A stretch of DNA of 64,000 bases from Actinomadura rubteroloni (GTDB lineage Bacteria; Actinomycetota; Actinomycetes; Streptosporangiales; Streptosporangiaceae), in the NCBI RefSeq assembly GCF_002911665.1, contig NZ_MTBP01000002.1, forward strand, positions 1,922,001-1,986,000, given 5' to 3'. The notes under the pieces were generated by a model. It was not told the origin of the DNA. It made no database searches and worked only from the letters and a program-made list of their open reading frames with translations. Positions within the stretch are counted from its first letter, which is position 1. Every line of letters begins with the position of its first letter. Shown one piece after another: positions 34,487 through 42,513 of the stretch. The translations under genes and the position numbers were made by a program.

Positions 34487-34503
34487 TCCTTTCTGCCCAT
34501 CGT

Positions 34504-34534
34504 GTCCGCCGACGGCCTGGTGCCGTCGGCGGAC
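34504..34534 (+). terminator. Hairpin after the DUF4326 gene pair
   Basis: A perfect 13-bp stem (GTCCGCCGACGGC / GCCGTCGGCGGAC) with a 5-nt loop closes the two-gene unit. No U-run follows. Confidence 0.65.
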
Positions 34535-34612
34535 CCGTCTCGTCGGTCGTGACCGATAGAGAAACACCCGGGATGAGCAGATCCCGCCCGTTGCGGGTCA
34601 TCGGCGGAGGCG

Positions 34613-35452
34613 ATGACCGAGACCATCGAGTGGCCCTACGACCTGCGGCACGCCCGGCTGTCGATCTGGCTCAACGCCGGAATCTCCGACGCGCAAGTCG
34701 CCGAATGGGCGGGCAACAGCGTCCCGATCCTCCGGCGCGTCTACGCCAAGTGCCTGACCGACACGACCGAGCAACCCCTCGCCGAGCTCGGACGCGCGAA
34801 ATCGCGGAGCGCCGAACTGCCGGGCGTGCTCGACTTCAAGGACGACGAGGCGCTCGACTCGCTGGAGGAGGCGTCCTGGTACGAACTGGCCGTCAGCTAC
34901 ATCGACTGCAAGTGGGACACGGTCAAGCAGACAACCAGGCGCAGCATCACAGAGGCATTGACGAAAGCGACCATCGCCGTCCTGCCGCGCTCGGGAGCTT
35001 GGCCGACCGACGTCCAGCTCGGCTCGGCGCTCTCTTCCTACGTGTTCAACCGTGACCGCCGGTCGCAGGACCCAGAGCAGCACGAGGCGGTCATCGCCTG
35101 GATCGAGGAGCACTCGCCGCCCACCATTGCGCTCCGGGACCCAGAACGGCTCGGGACCGTCCTGGCACACCTCGGACGTCGCCTCGACGGGCAGCCGGCG
35201 TCCGCGGCCGTCGCCGCCCGGCGGCGGTCCACTCTGTTCAACGTCTTCGAGTTCGCCGTCCGGGAACGGCTGCTGCCGAGCAACCCGCTTCTCTTCCGTT
35301 CCCGGACGGGCGCGGAATCCGGGTCACGCATGGCCCGGTCAGCCGTAGAAAGCCGTAGGCAACCGGAAAGCAGAAAACGGCCCCTCCCGGCGTTCGCGCT
35401 GGTGAGGGGCCGTTTTGCGTGTGTGGCGGGTGCAGGGTTCGAACCTGCGTAG
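34613..35452 (+). pseudogene. Rearranged tyrosine integrase remnant
   Basis: The first ~45 codons match the C-terminal catalytic end of AICE-type integrases (YDLRHARLSIWLNAGISD, WAGNSVPILRRVYAKC, with N where active enzymes usually have H). The following ~200 codons look like the N-terminal SAM-like arm-binding half of an integrase (YELAVSYIDCKWDTVKQTTR, then LRRLDGQPASAAVAARRRST). So the halves are in the wrong order and the central catalytic part is missing. The frame runs on through a terminator into tRNA-Tyr. It is not expected to be active. Confidence 0.65.
35374..35416 (-). terminator. tRNA-Tyr terminator
   Basis: A perfect 13-bp stem (AAAACGGCCCCTC / GAGGGGCCGTTTT) directly after the tRNA gives a U-run in either direction. 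It would end tRNA-Tyr transcription and also block leftover transcription from the element side. Confidence 0.85.
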
Positions 35453-35505
35453 GCTAAGCCGACGGATTTACAGTCCGCTCCCATTGGCCACTCGGGCAAC
35501 CCGCC
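35424..35505 (-). tRNA. tRNA-Tyr (GTA anticodon)
   Basis: 82-nt class II tRNA with a long variable arm, acceptor GGCGGGT/ACCCGCC, anticodon loop CTGTAAA and T-loop TTCGAAC. Discriminator A, no encoded CCA. The 3' end faces the integrase remnant, as expected if this tRNA served as an attachment site. Confidence 0.97.
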
Positions 35506-35565
35506 GTGGCGTCGCTTTCGCGACGGCACTGGAAAGGATAGCGGACGGCGCGGGTGGTCGTGACA

Positions 35566-36387
35566 TCAGGTGTGGACGCGGAGGAGGACGGGCCAGGTCT
35601 GGGGGCCGACGACGCCGTCCTGGTGGACCTTGCCCCACTTCTGGACGGCGCGGACGGCCTTCTCGGTGGCGTCGTCGAAGCGGCCCGTGACCTTGATGTC
35701 GGGGTGGGAGCGGGCCTGGAGGAGGGCTTGTACCGTCTCGACGTGCTCGCCGCGGGCGCCTTTGGCGAGTTCGGGGAGCTTCTTCACCATCGACTCCGTC
35801 CAGTTGGCGTCGTAGGAGGGGCGGCCGAAGCCGGCGATCACGCCGGCGGCGCGGACGCGGCGGCGTACCGCGTTGCCGGTGTTGGCCTCGATCGTCTGGA
35901 GGCGTCCGCCGCCCAGGTTCTTCTCGACGACGCCGACGTGGTCCACGGCGTCGATCGAGTTGGACGTCCCCCAGTCGAAGAACACGATGTCGCCGGGCTT
36001 GGCGTCGCGGACGTTGTCGGTCGTCCCGGCGTGCCAGGTGCCGGCTTTGCGGAAGTCCTCGGCGTGGTAGACGGTGTAGGCGCGGTCGCCGCCGGGCAGG
36101 ACGGCGTCGGCGTTGCCCGAGTGGCGGGCCCAGTACGTGATCGCCATGTCGCACCAGGACGCCGTCAGGTACTCCTTGCCGTGCCGGGCCGCGTAGGAGC
36201 GCGTGATCGCGTTCGGACGCCCCTTGAGGCCGAGGGACTTGCGGGCCTCGGCGAGCATGGACGAGTGGGTCGCGTCCTGGCGGGCGCCAAGAATGTCGCG
36301 TTCGTCGGGCTCGGTGGACCGGTGCGCGTCCGGATGGGCGTCCACTTTGTCCAGATGCTTCACTTCCTTGCGCTTTGTCTGCCTCAT
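35566..36387 (-). CDS. CHAP-domain peptidoglycan hydrolase with peptidoglycan-binding domain
   Basis: 273 aa. The central CHAP domain has the catalytic cysteine in TASWCDMAITYW and histidine in VDHVGVVEK. A C-terminal peptidoglycan-binding domain_1 repeat follows (VQALLQARSHPDIKVTGRFDD, GVVGPQTWPVLL). No signal peptide is visible: the N-terminus is charged (MRQTKRKEVKHLDK), so it may act inside, be released by lysis, or be exported by another route. ATG after GGAGGCCCG. Phage or element origin is possible given the nearby integrase remnant. Confidence 0.82.
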   Translation of the reverse strand: MRQTKRKEVKHLDKVDAHPDAHRSTEPDERDILGARQDATHSSMLAEARKSLGLKGRPNAITRSYAARHGKEYLTASWCDMAITYWARHSGNADAVLPGGDRAYTVYHAEDFRKAGTWHAGTTDNVRDAKPGDIVFFDWGTSNSIDAVDHVGVVEKNLGGGRLQTIEANTGNAVRRRVRAAGVIAGFGRPSYDANWTESMVKKLPELAKGARGEHVETVQALLQARSHPDIKVTGRFDDATEKAVRAVQKWGKVHQDGVVGPQTWPVLLRVHT

Positions 36388-36569
36388 CGGGCCTCCGGGG
36401 TCACTTCGGGGGACTGATCAACCAGCGCGGCAAGCCGTTCGTCACCAGGCGTGCCCTCCCCGCCGCCACCGCACACGCACCCCGGAGGTGACGGCTCGCT
36501 ACCCTGAGCGGATGCGTCGCGGCGCATCGGCACCCGCCGGACCGAACGTTTTTCCAGCGAGGAGACCCC

Positions 36570-37058
36570 ATGGCAGATAGCAGTTTCGACATCGTTTCGA
36601 AGCTCGACCGGCAGGAGGTCGACAACGCCCTCAACCAGGCGGCCAAGGAGGTCGCGAACCGGTTCGACTTCCGCAACGTCGACGCCGGGATCAAGTGGTC
36701 GGGCGAGGCGATCGACATTCAGGCCAACTCCGAGGAGCGCGCCAAGGCCGTCCTGGAGGTCCTGCGCGACAAGCTCGTCAAGCGCGGCATCTCGCTGAAG
36801 GCGATCGACCCGGGCGAGCCGAAGGCGCAGGGGAAGATCTACAAGCTCGGCGTCGCGCTCAAGGAGGGCATCTCCCAGGAGGACGCCAAGAAGATCGGCA
36901 AGATCATCCGGGATGAGGGGCCGAAGGGCGTCAAGGCGCAGATCCAGGGCGACGAGCTGCGCGTGTCGGCCAAGAAGAAGGACGACCTCCAGGGCGTCAT
37001 CTCCCTGCTCAAAGGCAAGGATTTGGACGTCGCCCTCCAGTTCGTCAACTACCGCTGA
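36570..37058 (+). CDS. yajQ: YajQ family nucleotide-binding protein
   Basis: 162 aa, full-length match to the YajQ/DUF520 family: SFDIVSKLDRQEVDNALNQA at the N-terminus and DLQGVISLLKGKDLDVALQF at the C-terminus. Members bind nucleotides, cyclic di-GMP in some proteobacteria. ATG after GAGGAGACCCC. It is convergent with the small zinc-finger gene and overlaps it by 14 bases. Confidence 0.95.
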   Translation: MADSSFDIVSKLDRQEVDNALNQAAKEVANRFDFRNVDAGIKWSGEAIDIQANSEERAKAVLEVLRDKLVKRGISLKAIDPGEPKAQGKIYKLGVALKEGISQEDAKKIGKIIRDEGPKGVKAQIQGDELRVSAKKKDDLQGVISLLKGKDLDVALQFVNYR

Positions 37059-37305
37059 GCGGCGTCCCCCGGCCGTCGCAGGCGGGGCACTCCGCGCCCC
37101 GGTGCAGGCCCGAACCCCGGCAGAGCGGGCAGAACCTGGTCCGCTCGGGGGTGCGGAGCATCTCGTCCCACGCCGCGCGGATCGAGGCGGGCTCGCCGCC
37201 GTAGGGGACGCTGCCGCCGTACATGCCCGTCCCGCTGGAGGCGACCTCGCCGCCTCGCGGGGACTGGGGCGACGGGATGTGCCGGTGCCGGTCGCCGCGC
37301 TCCAT
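37045..37305 (-). CDS. Small protein with paired CxxC zinc-finger motifs
   Basis: 86 aa behind an excellent GAGGAGGCGAG site. The C-terminal half has CPLCRGSG and CPACDGRG, a DnaJ-central-domain-like pair; the N-terminus is Gly/Ser/Pro-rich. It overlaps the end of yajQ on the other strand. Function unknown. It shares its motif type with the small gene at 27991-28212, although the two are otherwise dissimilar. Confidence 0.75.
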   Translation of the reverse strand: MERGDRHRHIPSPQSPRGGEVASSGTGMYGGSVPYGGEPASIRAAWDEMLRTPERTRFCPLCRGSGLHRGAECPACDGRGTPLSGS

Positions 37306-37452
37306 GACTCGCCTCCTCGGGTGACCGCTCCGAGCCTGGGGCAGCGCGGTCCGGCGGTCAACCCGATCGGGAGAACAGCGCGGGACGGCTTCTTGTCACC
37401 TGAGTGAGCGTCCGGGCCGCCGGCGTCGTCGGCGGCGGCCCGCCCGCCCGGG

Positions 37453-37493
37453 GAGCGCGCCGGTCCCTCCCCCGCAGAAGGTCCGGCGCGCTC
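37453..37493. terminator. Hairpin between zinc-finger and XRE genes
   Basis: An 11-bp perfect stem (GAGCGCGCCGG / CCGGCGCGCTC) is followed on the plus strand by GTTGTCT; a second hairpin (GGGCCGCCG / CGGCGGCCC) lies at 37414-37441. They probably insulate neighbouring transcripts; direction is unclear. Confidence 0.45.
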
Positions 37494-37530
37494 GTTGTCT
37501 CTGACGCGGCGGGACGCGCGATGGTTCGGA

Positions 37531-37797
37531 TCAGCCCGCGATCCGCCCGTCGCCGAACTGCTCCAGGTCGCGGGCGAGCGCGGCGAGGTCCAGGTCGAGG
37601 ACGCGGGCGAGCGCGGCGACGGTGAAGAACGCCGGGACGGCGATGGCCCCGCGTTCGATCTTGCGGAGCGTGTCGAGCGAGATCCCGGCCGCGGTGGCGA
37701 CGGCGGCGGCGCTGCGCGGGCCGCGCGCGGCGCGCAGGACCCTGCCGAGCGCGCGTCCCCGGTCGCGCTGTTCGGCGGTGAGCGGTCGGCGAACCAT
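37531..37797 (-). CDS. XRE-family helix-turn-helix regulator
   Basis: 88 aa. HTH of the Cro/CI type (SAAAVATAAGISLDTLRKIE, then VPAFFTVAALARVLDLDL). It diverges from map across a 36-base gap centred on an AT-rich palindrome that is its likely operator. The ATG lies seven bases past a TAAAAT box with no ribosome site, so the transcript is probably leaderless. Confidence 0.85.
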   Translation of the reverse strand: MVRRPLTAEQRDRGRALGRVLRAARGPRSAAAVATAAGISLDTLRKIERGAIAVPAFFTVAALARVLDLDLAALARDLEQFGDGRIAG

Positions 37798-37804
37798 ATG
37801 GACG

Positions 37805-37826
37805 ATTTTATTACCGGTATTAAAAT
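37805..37826. promoter_or_regulatory. Palindromic bidirectional promoter/operator
   Basis: A 22-bp near-perfect palindrome (arms ATTTTA and TAAAAT around TACCGGTA) sits between the XRE gene and map. Each arm carries a TAAAAT -10-like box exactly seven bases from the ATG of the gene on its side. This suggests two overlapping leaderless promoters under XRE control. Confidence 0.6.
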
Positions 37827-37833
37827 CCACGGC

Positions 37834-38598
37834 ATGGTGGCCTACCGAAGCCCACGCGAGTGGGAGATCATGCGCGAGGCGGGCCGGGTCGTCGCCCACG
37901 CGCTCCGCGCGGCCCGGGACGCGGCGGGCGCCGGCGTCCAGTTGCGCGAGCTGGACGCGATCGCGGCCAAGACGATCGCGGCGATGGGCGCGGAGCCCGC
38001 CTTCCTGCACTACCACCCGTCGTGGGCGCCGGCCCCCTACCCGGCGACGATCGGGGTCTCGGTGAACGACGTGGCCGTCCACGGCGTCCCGGACGGCCGG
38101 ACGCTGCGCGCCGGGGACCTGGTCTCGCTGAACTGCGGCGCGTCCGTGCGCGGCTACCACGGGGACGCGGCGGTGACGTTCACGGTCGGGGCGCCGTCCG
38201 CCGCCGACCGCCGCCTCATCGAGGTCGCCGAGGAGTGCCTGGCCAGGGCGATCGCGCGGGCGGTGCCGGGGAACCGGCTCGGCGACGTCGCGCACGCGGT
38301 CGAGAGCACCGCCCGCGCGGCCGGGTTCGGCGTCGTGGAGGGCTCGGGCGGCCACGGCATCGGGACGGCGATGCACGAGGAGCCGCAGGTCGCCAACACG
38401 GGCCGTCCGGGCCGGGGCCTGCGCATCCGGCCGGGCCTGACGATCGCGATCGAGCCGATGATCAGCGCCGGACGCGACGGCAGCCGCGTGCTGGCGGACG
38501 GCTGGTCGGTCGCGACGCGGGACGGCAGTCGCGCGGCGCACGTCGAGCACTCGGTCGCGGTGACCGAGGACGGCCCGGTCGTCCTGACGCTGCCCTAG
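37834..38598 (+). CDS. map: Type I methionine aminopeptidase with altered metal site
   Basis: 254 aa. The pita-bread fold motifs are present: VAVHGVP (His83), GYHGDAAVTF (Asp111), GGHGIGTAMHE, IEPMI and AAHVEHSVAV. The first metal ligand, normally Asp in a SID-like segment, is Asn here (LVSLNCGAS, Asn100). It would remove N-terminal Met from proteins if active. Most actinomycetes have a housekeeping map near secY; this regulated, solitary copy beside an XRE gene is an extra paralogue. The ATG is taken from the leaderless promoter geometry. Confidence 0.9.
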   Translation: MVAYRSPREWEIMREAGRVVAHALRAARDAAGAGVQLRELDAIAAKTIAAMGAEPAFLHYHPSWAPAPYPATIGVSVNDVAVHGVPDGRTLRAGDLVSLNCGASVRGYHGDAAVTFTVGAPSAADRRLIEVAEECLARAIARAVPGNRLGDVAHAVESTARAAGFGVVEGSGGHGIGTAMHEEPQVANTGRPGRGLRIRPGLTIAIEPMISAGRDGSRVLADGWSVATRDGSRAAHVEHSVAVTEDGPVVLTLP

Positions 38599-39449
38599 CC
38601 CCGTCCGGCCATGCGCTCCAGCCGGGCGATGCGGTCGGCGGTCGGCGGATGGGTGGAGAACAGGCGGCCGATGCCCGCGCCCCGGAACGGGTTGGCGATC
38701 ATCAGCGAGCTGGTGGTGGCGAGCTGCGGGTCCTGCGGGAGCGGCAGCGCGCGGACACCGGCCTCGATCTTGCGGAGCGCGGACGCGAGCGCCAGCGGGT
38801 CCCCGGTGAGCCGCGCGCCGGACGCGTCGGCCTGGTACTCGCGGGTGCGGCTGACGGCCATCTGGACGACGGCCGCGGCGACCGGCCCGAGCACGAGCAT
38901 GAGCAGGGCGCCGACGATGCCCGGCCCGTCGTCGTCCTCGGACCGTCCGATCGGCAGGAAGATCGCGAGCTGGGACAGGTAGGTGATGACGGTCGCGATC
39001 CCGGCCGCCACCGACGCGATGAGGATGTCGCGGTTGTAGACGTGGGAGAGTTCGTGGCCGAGGACGGCGCGCAGTTCCCGTTCGTCCAGCATGCGCAGGA
39101 TGCCGCGCGTGCAGCAGACGGCGGCGTTGCGCGGGTTGCGTCCGGTCGCGAACGCGTTGGGCTGCGCGGTCTCGGAGACATAGAGGCGGGGCATGGGACG
39201 GCGTGCGGCGACCGACAGCTCCCGGACGAGCCGGTACAGCACCGGCGCCTCGACCTCGCCGACCGGATGGGCGCGCATCGAGCGCAACGCGATCCGGTCG
39301 CTGAGGAAGTAGGCGGCGCCGTTGACGCCGAGGGCGAGGAGCAGCGCGAGGAAGAGCCCGGACCCGCGTCCGAACGCCCAGCCCGCCACCAGCATCAACG
39401 CCGAGAGCGCAGCGATCAGCGCCGCCGTCTTGACGCCGTTGAACCGCAC
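38595..39449 (-). CDS. htpX: Membrane metalloprotease HtpX
   Basis: 284 aa. Two N-terminal membrane helices, the zinc motif HELSH (in AVLGHELSHVYNRD), further helices, and the downstream metal ligand region SRTREYQADASG. HtpX degrades damaged membrane proteins. GTG after GGGAGGTCGGGGAC. Its TAG stop shares CTAG with the stop of map. The same htpX-nuoN neighbourhood occurs beside the short nuo operon in Streptomyces, from memory. Confidence 0.93.
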   Translation of the reverse strand: MRFNGVKTAALIAALSALMLVAGWAFGRGSGLFLALLLALGVNGAAYFLSDRIALRSMRAHPVGEVEAPVLYRLVRELSVAARRPMPRLYVSETAQPNAFATGRNPRNAAVCCTRGILRMLDERELRAVLGHELSHVYNRDILIASVAAGIATVITYLSQLAIFLPIGRSEDDDGPGIVGALLMLVLGPVAAAVVQMAVSRTREYQADASGARLTGDPLALASALRKIEAGVRALPLPQDPQLATTSSLMIANPFRGAGIGRLFSTHPPTADRIARLERMAGRG

Positions 39450-39519
39450 GTCCCCGACCTCCCCGCAGCGAGTTCCGAACCACTCAGGCAACGGGTTGAC
39501 CAGGTGAAATGTTCCCGAA

Positions 39520-41007
39520 TCAGGTGACCGAGGTCACGGCCTGCAACACGAGCTGCGGCGCGACCGACAGCACGACGGCGCCGGCGGCGGCGGCCCCGAC
39601 GGCGAACCGGACGGGCAGCCCAGGGACGGCGGTGGCGTAGGGCCGTCCGGTCGGCTCGCCGAACAGCAGAACGGCCCAGCGCAGGTAGTAGAACAGCCCG
39701 ATCACGGTGTTGAGCGCCATGATCACGGCGAGCCAGGTCGCCCCGCCCGCGACCGTCGAGCGGAACACGACGACCTTGGCGAACAGGCCCATCACGCCGG
39801 GCGGCAGGCCCGCGAGGCAGATGAGGAAGAAGGCGAGCGCGGCGGCGACGGCGGGGCTGCGGCGGCCGAGGCCCCGGAAGTCCTCCAGGGCGTCCGTGCG
39901 GCCGGACGCGCCGGACCGGCGGCGGAACCCGACGACGACCGCGAACGCGCCGAGGTTCATCACCGCGTAGAGCGCGACGTAGGCGGTGGTGGCGGCGACG
40001 GCCTCGGGCAGCCGGTGCGCGCCGGACGCCAGCGGCGCGAGCATGTACCCCGACTGCGCGACCGACGACCAGGCCAGCAGCCGGATCGCGGTGCCCTGCC
40101 GGAGCGCGAGGAGGTTGCCGAGCGTCATGGTCAGCGCGGCCATGACCCCGACGAGCGGCCCCCAGACGTGCCCGTAGGCGGGGAAGCCGAGCGCGAGGAC
40201 GATCACGAGCCCGGCGAACCCGGCGGCCTTGGAGATCACCGACAGGAACGCGGCGACGGGCAGCGGGGCGCCCTGGTAGACGTCCGGCGCCCAGAAGTGG
40301 AACGGGACGGCCGCGACCTTGAACCCGAACCCGGCGAGCACCAGCATGATCCCGACGCCCGCGACGGGGTCCAGGTCGGACGGCAGTTTCGCGAGCGCGG
40401 GCGCGATGCGGTCCAGGTGCATCGCGCCGGTCGCGCCGTAGACGAGGCTGACGCCGAACAGCATCACGGCCGACGACACGACCGACACGAGGAACAGCTT
40501 GATCGCGGCCTCGGACGCGACGCCGTCGTAGCGGCGCAGCGCGACCAGCGCGAACACCGGCAGCGACAGCGTCTCCAGCGCGACGACGAGCAGCACGAGA
40601 TCGCGGGCGGCCACCAGCGTGACGGCGCCGGTGACGGCCGACAGCAGCAGGAAGTGGTACTCCCCCGCCGGGATCCGGGAGTCGGTGATCTCGCGCAGCG
40701 ACAGCAGGACGACGATCACGGCGGCGGTGAGGACGACGCCCTGGAACAGCAGCGTGAAGTCGTCCGCGACGTAGGAACAGGACGCGGGCCCGGAGCCGCG
40801 CAGCCCGCCCGGCACGCAGAACGTGGCGCGCCGCTCCCCGGCGGCGAGAGCGATCACCGCGACGAGCGCGGCGCCGAACGCCGAGCCCGTCACGAGCCCG
40901 AGGACGCGGCGCGCGACCCCGAACGCGTCCGCGACGAGCACGGCCAGCGCGGCGACGGCGAGGATCAGCGGCGGCGCGACGGCCGCGTAGTCGATGCCCT
41001 GGATCAT
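39520..41007 (-). CDS. nuoN: NADH-quinone oxidoreductase subunit N
   Basis: 495 aa, ~14 membrane helices, antiporter-like subunit. Key charged segments are ALETLSLPVFALVALRR, the Lys-containing FGFKVAAVPFHFWAPDVY, and SSVAQSGYM. It translocates protons within complex I. Last gene of the minus-strand nuo operon, ATG after GGAGGTGGCTGACGC, three bases after nuoM. Confidence 0.93.
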   Translation of the reverse strand: MIQGIDYAAVAPPLILAVAALAVLVADAFGVARRVLGLVTGSAFGAALVAVIALAAGERRATFCVPGGLRGSGPASCSYVADDFTLLFQGVVLTAAVIVVLLSLREITDSRIPAGEYHFLLLSAVTGAVTLVAARDLVLLVVALETLSLPVFALVALRRYDGVASEAAIKLFLVSVVSSAVMLFGVSLVYGATGAMHLDRIAPALAKLPSDLDPVAGVGIMLVLAGFGFKVAAVPFHFWAPDVYQGAPLPVAAFLSVISKAAGFAGLVIVLALGFPAYGHVWGPLVGVMAALTMTLGNLLALRQGTAIRLLAWSSVAQSGYMLAPLASGAHRLPEAVAATTAYVALYAVMNLGAFAVVVGFRRRSGASGRTDALEDFRGLGRRSPAVAAALAFFLICLAGLPPGVMGLFAKVVVFRSTVAGGATWLAVIMALNTVIGLFYYLRWAVLLFGEPTGRPYATAVPGLPVRFAVGAAAAGAVVLSVAPQLVLQAVTSVT

Positions 41008-41010
41008 GCG

Positions 41011-42513
41011 TCAGCCACCTCCGAGCAGCGCGCGCACCGGGCCGGTGGTCACGTCGAGCAGGGTCTTCGGCCAGAGCCCGACGAGCAGGGTCCCGGCGAC
41101 GAGCGGCGCCCACGCGGCGTACTCGACGGCGGAGATCCGCGCCGCGCCGGCCGGGACGTGCTCGCGCGGCGTCCCGTGGGTGAGGCCGCTCAGCAGCCGC
41201 AGGAAGTACGCGGCGGTCAGGACGGCCCCGAGCCCGGCGACGGCCATGAACGCGATGAACGTCCCGCGCGGCAGGGCGGCGTGCGGACGGTAGGCGCCGA
41301 GCAGCGCGAGCATCTCGCCCCAGAACCCGGCGAGGCCGGGCAGTCCGAGGCTGGCGACGGCGGCGAAGGTGAGCGTCCCGGCCAGGCGCGGCGCGGACGA
41401 CAGCAGGCCGCCGCCGAGTTCGCGCAGGTCCCCGGTGCCGTACCGCTCCTTGACCGATCCGGCGACGAAGAACAGCAGCCCGGTGATGAGGCCGTGCGCG
41501 ATGTTGCCGAACAGGGCCGCGTTGACGCCGACGGGCGTGAGCGTCGCGATGCCGAGCAGCACGAACCCCATGTGCCCGACGGACGAGAACGCGATCAGCC
41601 GCTTGAGGTCGGTCTGCGCGAGGCACGCCAGCGCGCCGTACACGATGCCGACGACCGCGAACAGGCCGAGCCACGGCGCCCAGTAGGCCGCGCCGTGCGG
41701 GACGGACGGCAGCGCCACGCGGATGATGCCGTACGTGCCCATCTTGAGCAGCGCCCCCGCGAGCAGCACCGACCCCACGGTCGGGGCCTCGGTGTGCGCG
41801 TCGGGGAGCCAGGTGTGCAGCGGCCACATCGGCGTCTTGACCGCGAACCCGAGGCCCATCAGCAGGAACGCGCCGATCTGGACGCCGTGGCTCAGCCCCG
41901 CGCCGTGCCGGGCGGCGAGCTGGGTCATGTCGAGCGTCCCGGCCTTGACGCCGACGAGCAGCATCCCGACCAGCAGCAGCCCGGAACCGAACAGCGTGTA
42001 GAGGATGAACTTGCGCGCGGCGGCGGCGCGTCCCGGCCCGCCCCAGACTGCGATGACCGCGTACATCGGGATCAGGACGACCTCGAAGAACACGAAGAAC
42101 AGCACGAGGTCGAGCGCGGTGAACGTGCCGAGCATCCCGACTTCGAGGACGAGCAGGAGCCCGGTGAGCAGCCGCGTCCGTCCCCCGGCGGGCGCGTGCC
42201 GCGCGAGGTGGACGAAGCACAGGAACGTCAGCAGCGCGGTGAGCACGACGAGCGGGAGCGAGATGCCGTCCACGCCGAGGTGGAACCGCAGCCCGATCGA
42301 GGACGCCCAGGACCGGTTCACGCCGAGCTGCGTCCGCGACCCGGCGCCGTAGTCGAACACGGCGGCCGTGCAGACCGCGACGAGCAGCGTCGCGCCGGAC
42401 ACGGCCGCGCCGAACCGGGCGACGGCCGCGTCGCCGGGCAGGAACCGGCCCGCCGGGACGAGCAGCGCGAGCGCGCCGAGCAGCGGCAGCGCCGTCAGCA
42501 GCACCAGGATCAC
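41011..42513 (-). CDS. nuoM: NADH-quinone oxidoreductase subunit M
   Basis: 500 aa antiporter-like proton pump subunit. It contains FFVFFEVVLIPMYAVIAVWG, LGFAVKTPMWPLHTWLPDAH and LKRLIAFSSVGHMGFV. The GTG start shares GTGA with the nuoL stop; longer frames run back through nuoL. Part of the membrane arm. Confidence 0.93.
   Translation of the reverse strand: MILVLLTALPLLGALALLVPAGRFLPGDAAVARFGAAVSGATLLVAVCTAAVFDYGAGSRTQLGVNRSWASSIGLRFHLGVDGISLPLVVLTALLTFLCFVHLARHAPAGGRTRLLTGLLLVLEVGMLGTFTALDLVLFFVFFEVVLIPMYAVIAVWGGPGRAAAARKFILYTLFGSGLLLVGMLLVGVKAGTLDMTQLAARHGAGLSHGVQIGAFLLMGLGFAVKTPMWPLHTWLPDAHTEAPTVGSVLLAGALLKMGTYGIIRVALPSVPHGAAYWAPWLGLFAVVGIVYGALACLAQTDLKRLIAFSSVGHMGFVLLGIATLTPVGVNAALFGNIAHGLITGLLFFVAGSVKERYGTGDLRELGGGLLSSAPRLAGTLTFAAVASLGLPGLAGFWGEMLALLGAYRPHAALPRGTFIAFMAVAGLGAVLTAAYFLRLLSGLTHGTPREHVPAGAARISAVEYAAWAPLVAGTLLVGLWPKTLLDVTTGPVRALLGGG

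Noticed and set aside
35566..36387. Prophage endolysin cassette
   Set aside because: The CHAP protein could be a lysin, but no holin or phage structural genes are nearby, so only the enzyme itself is called.
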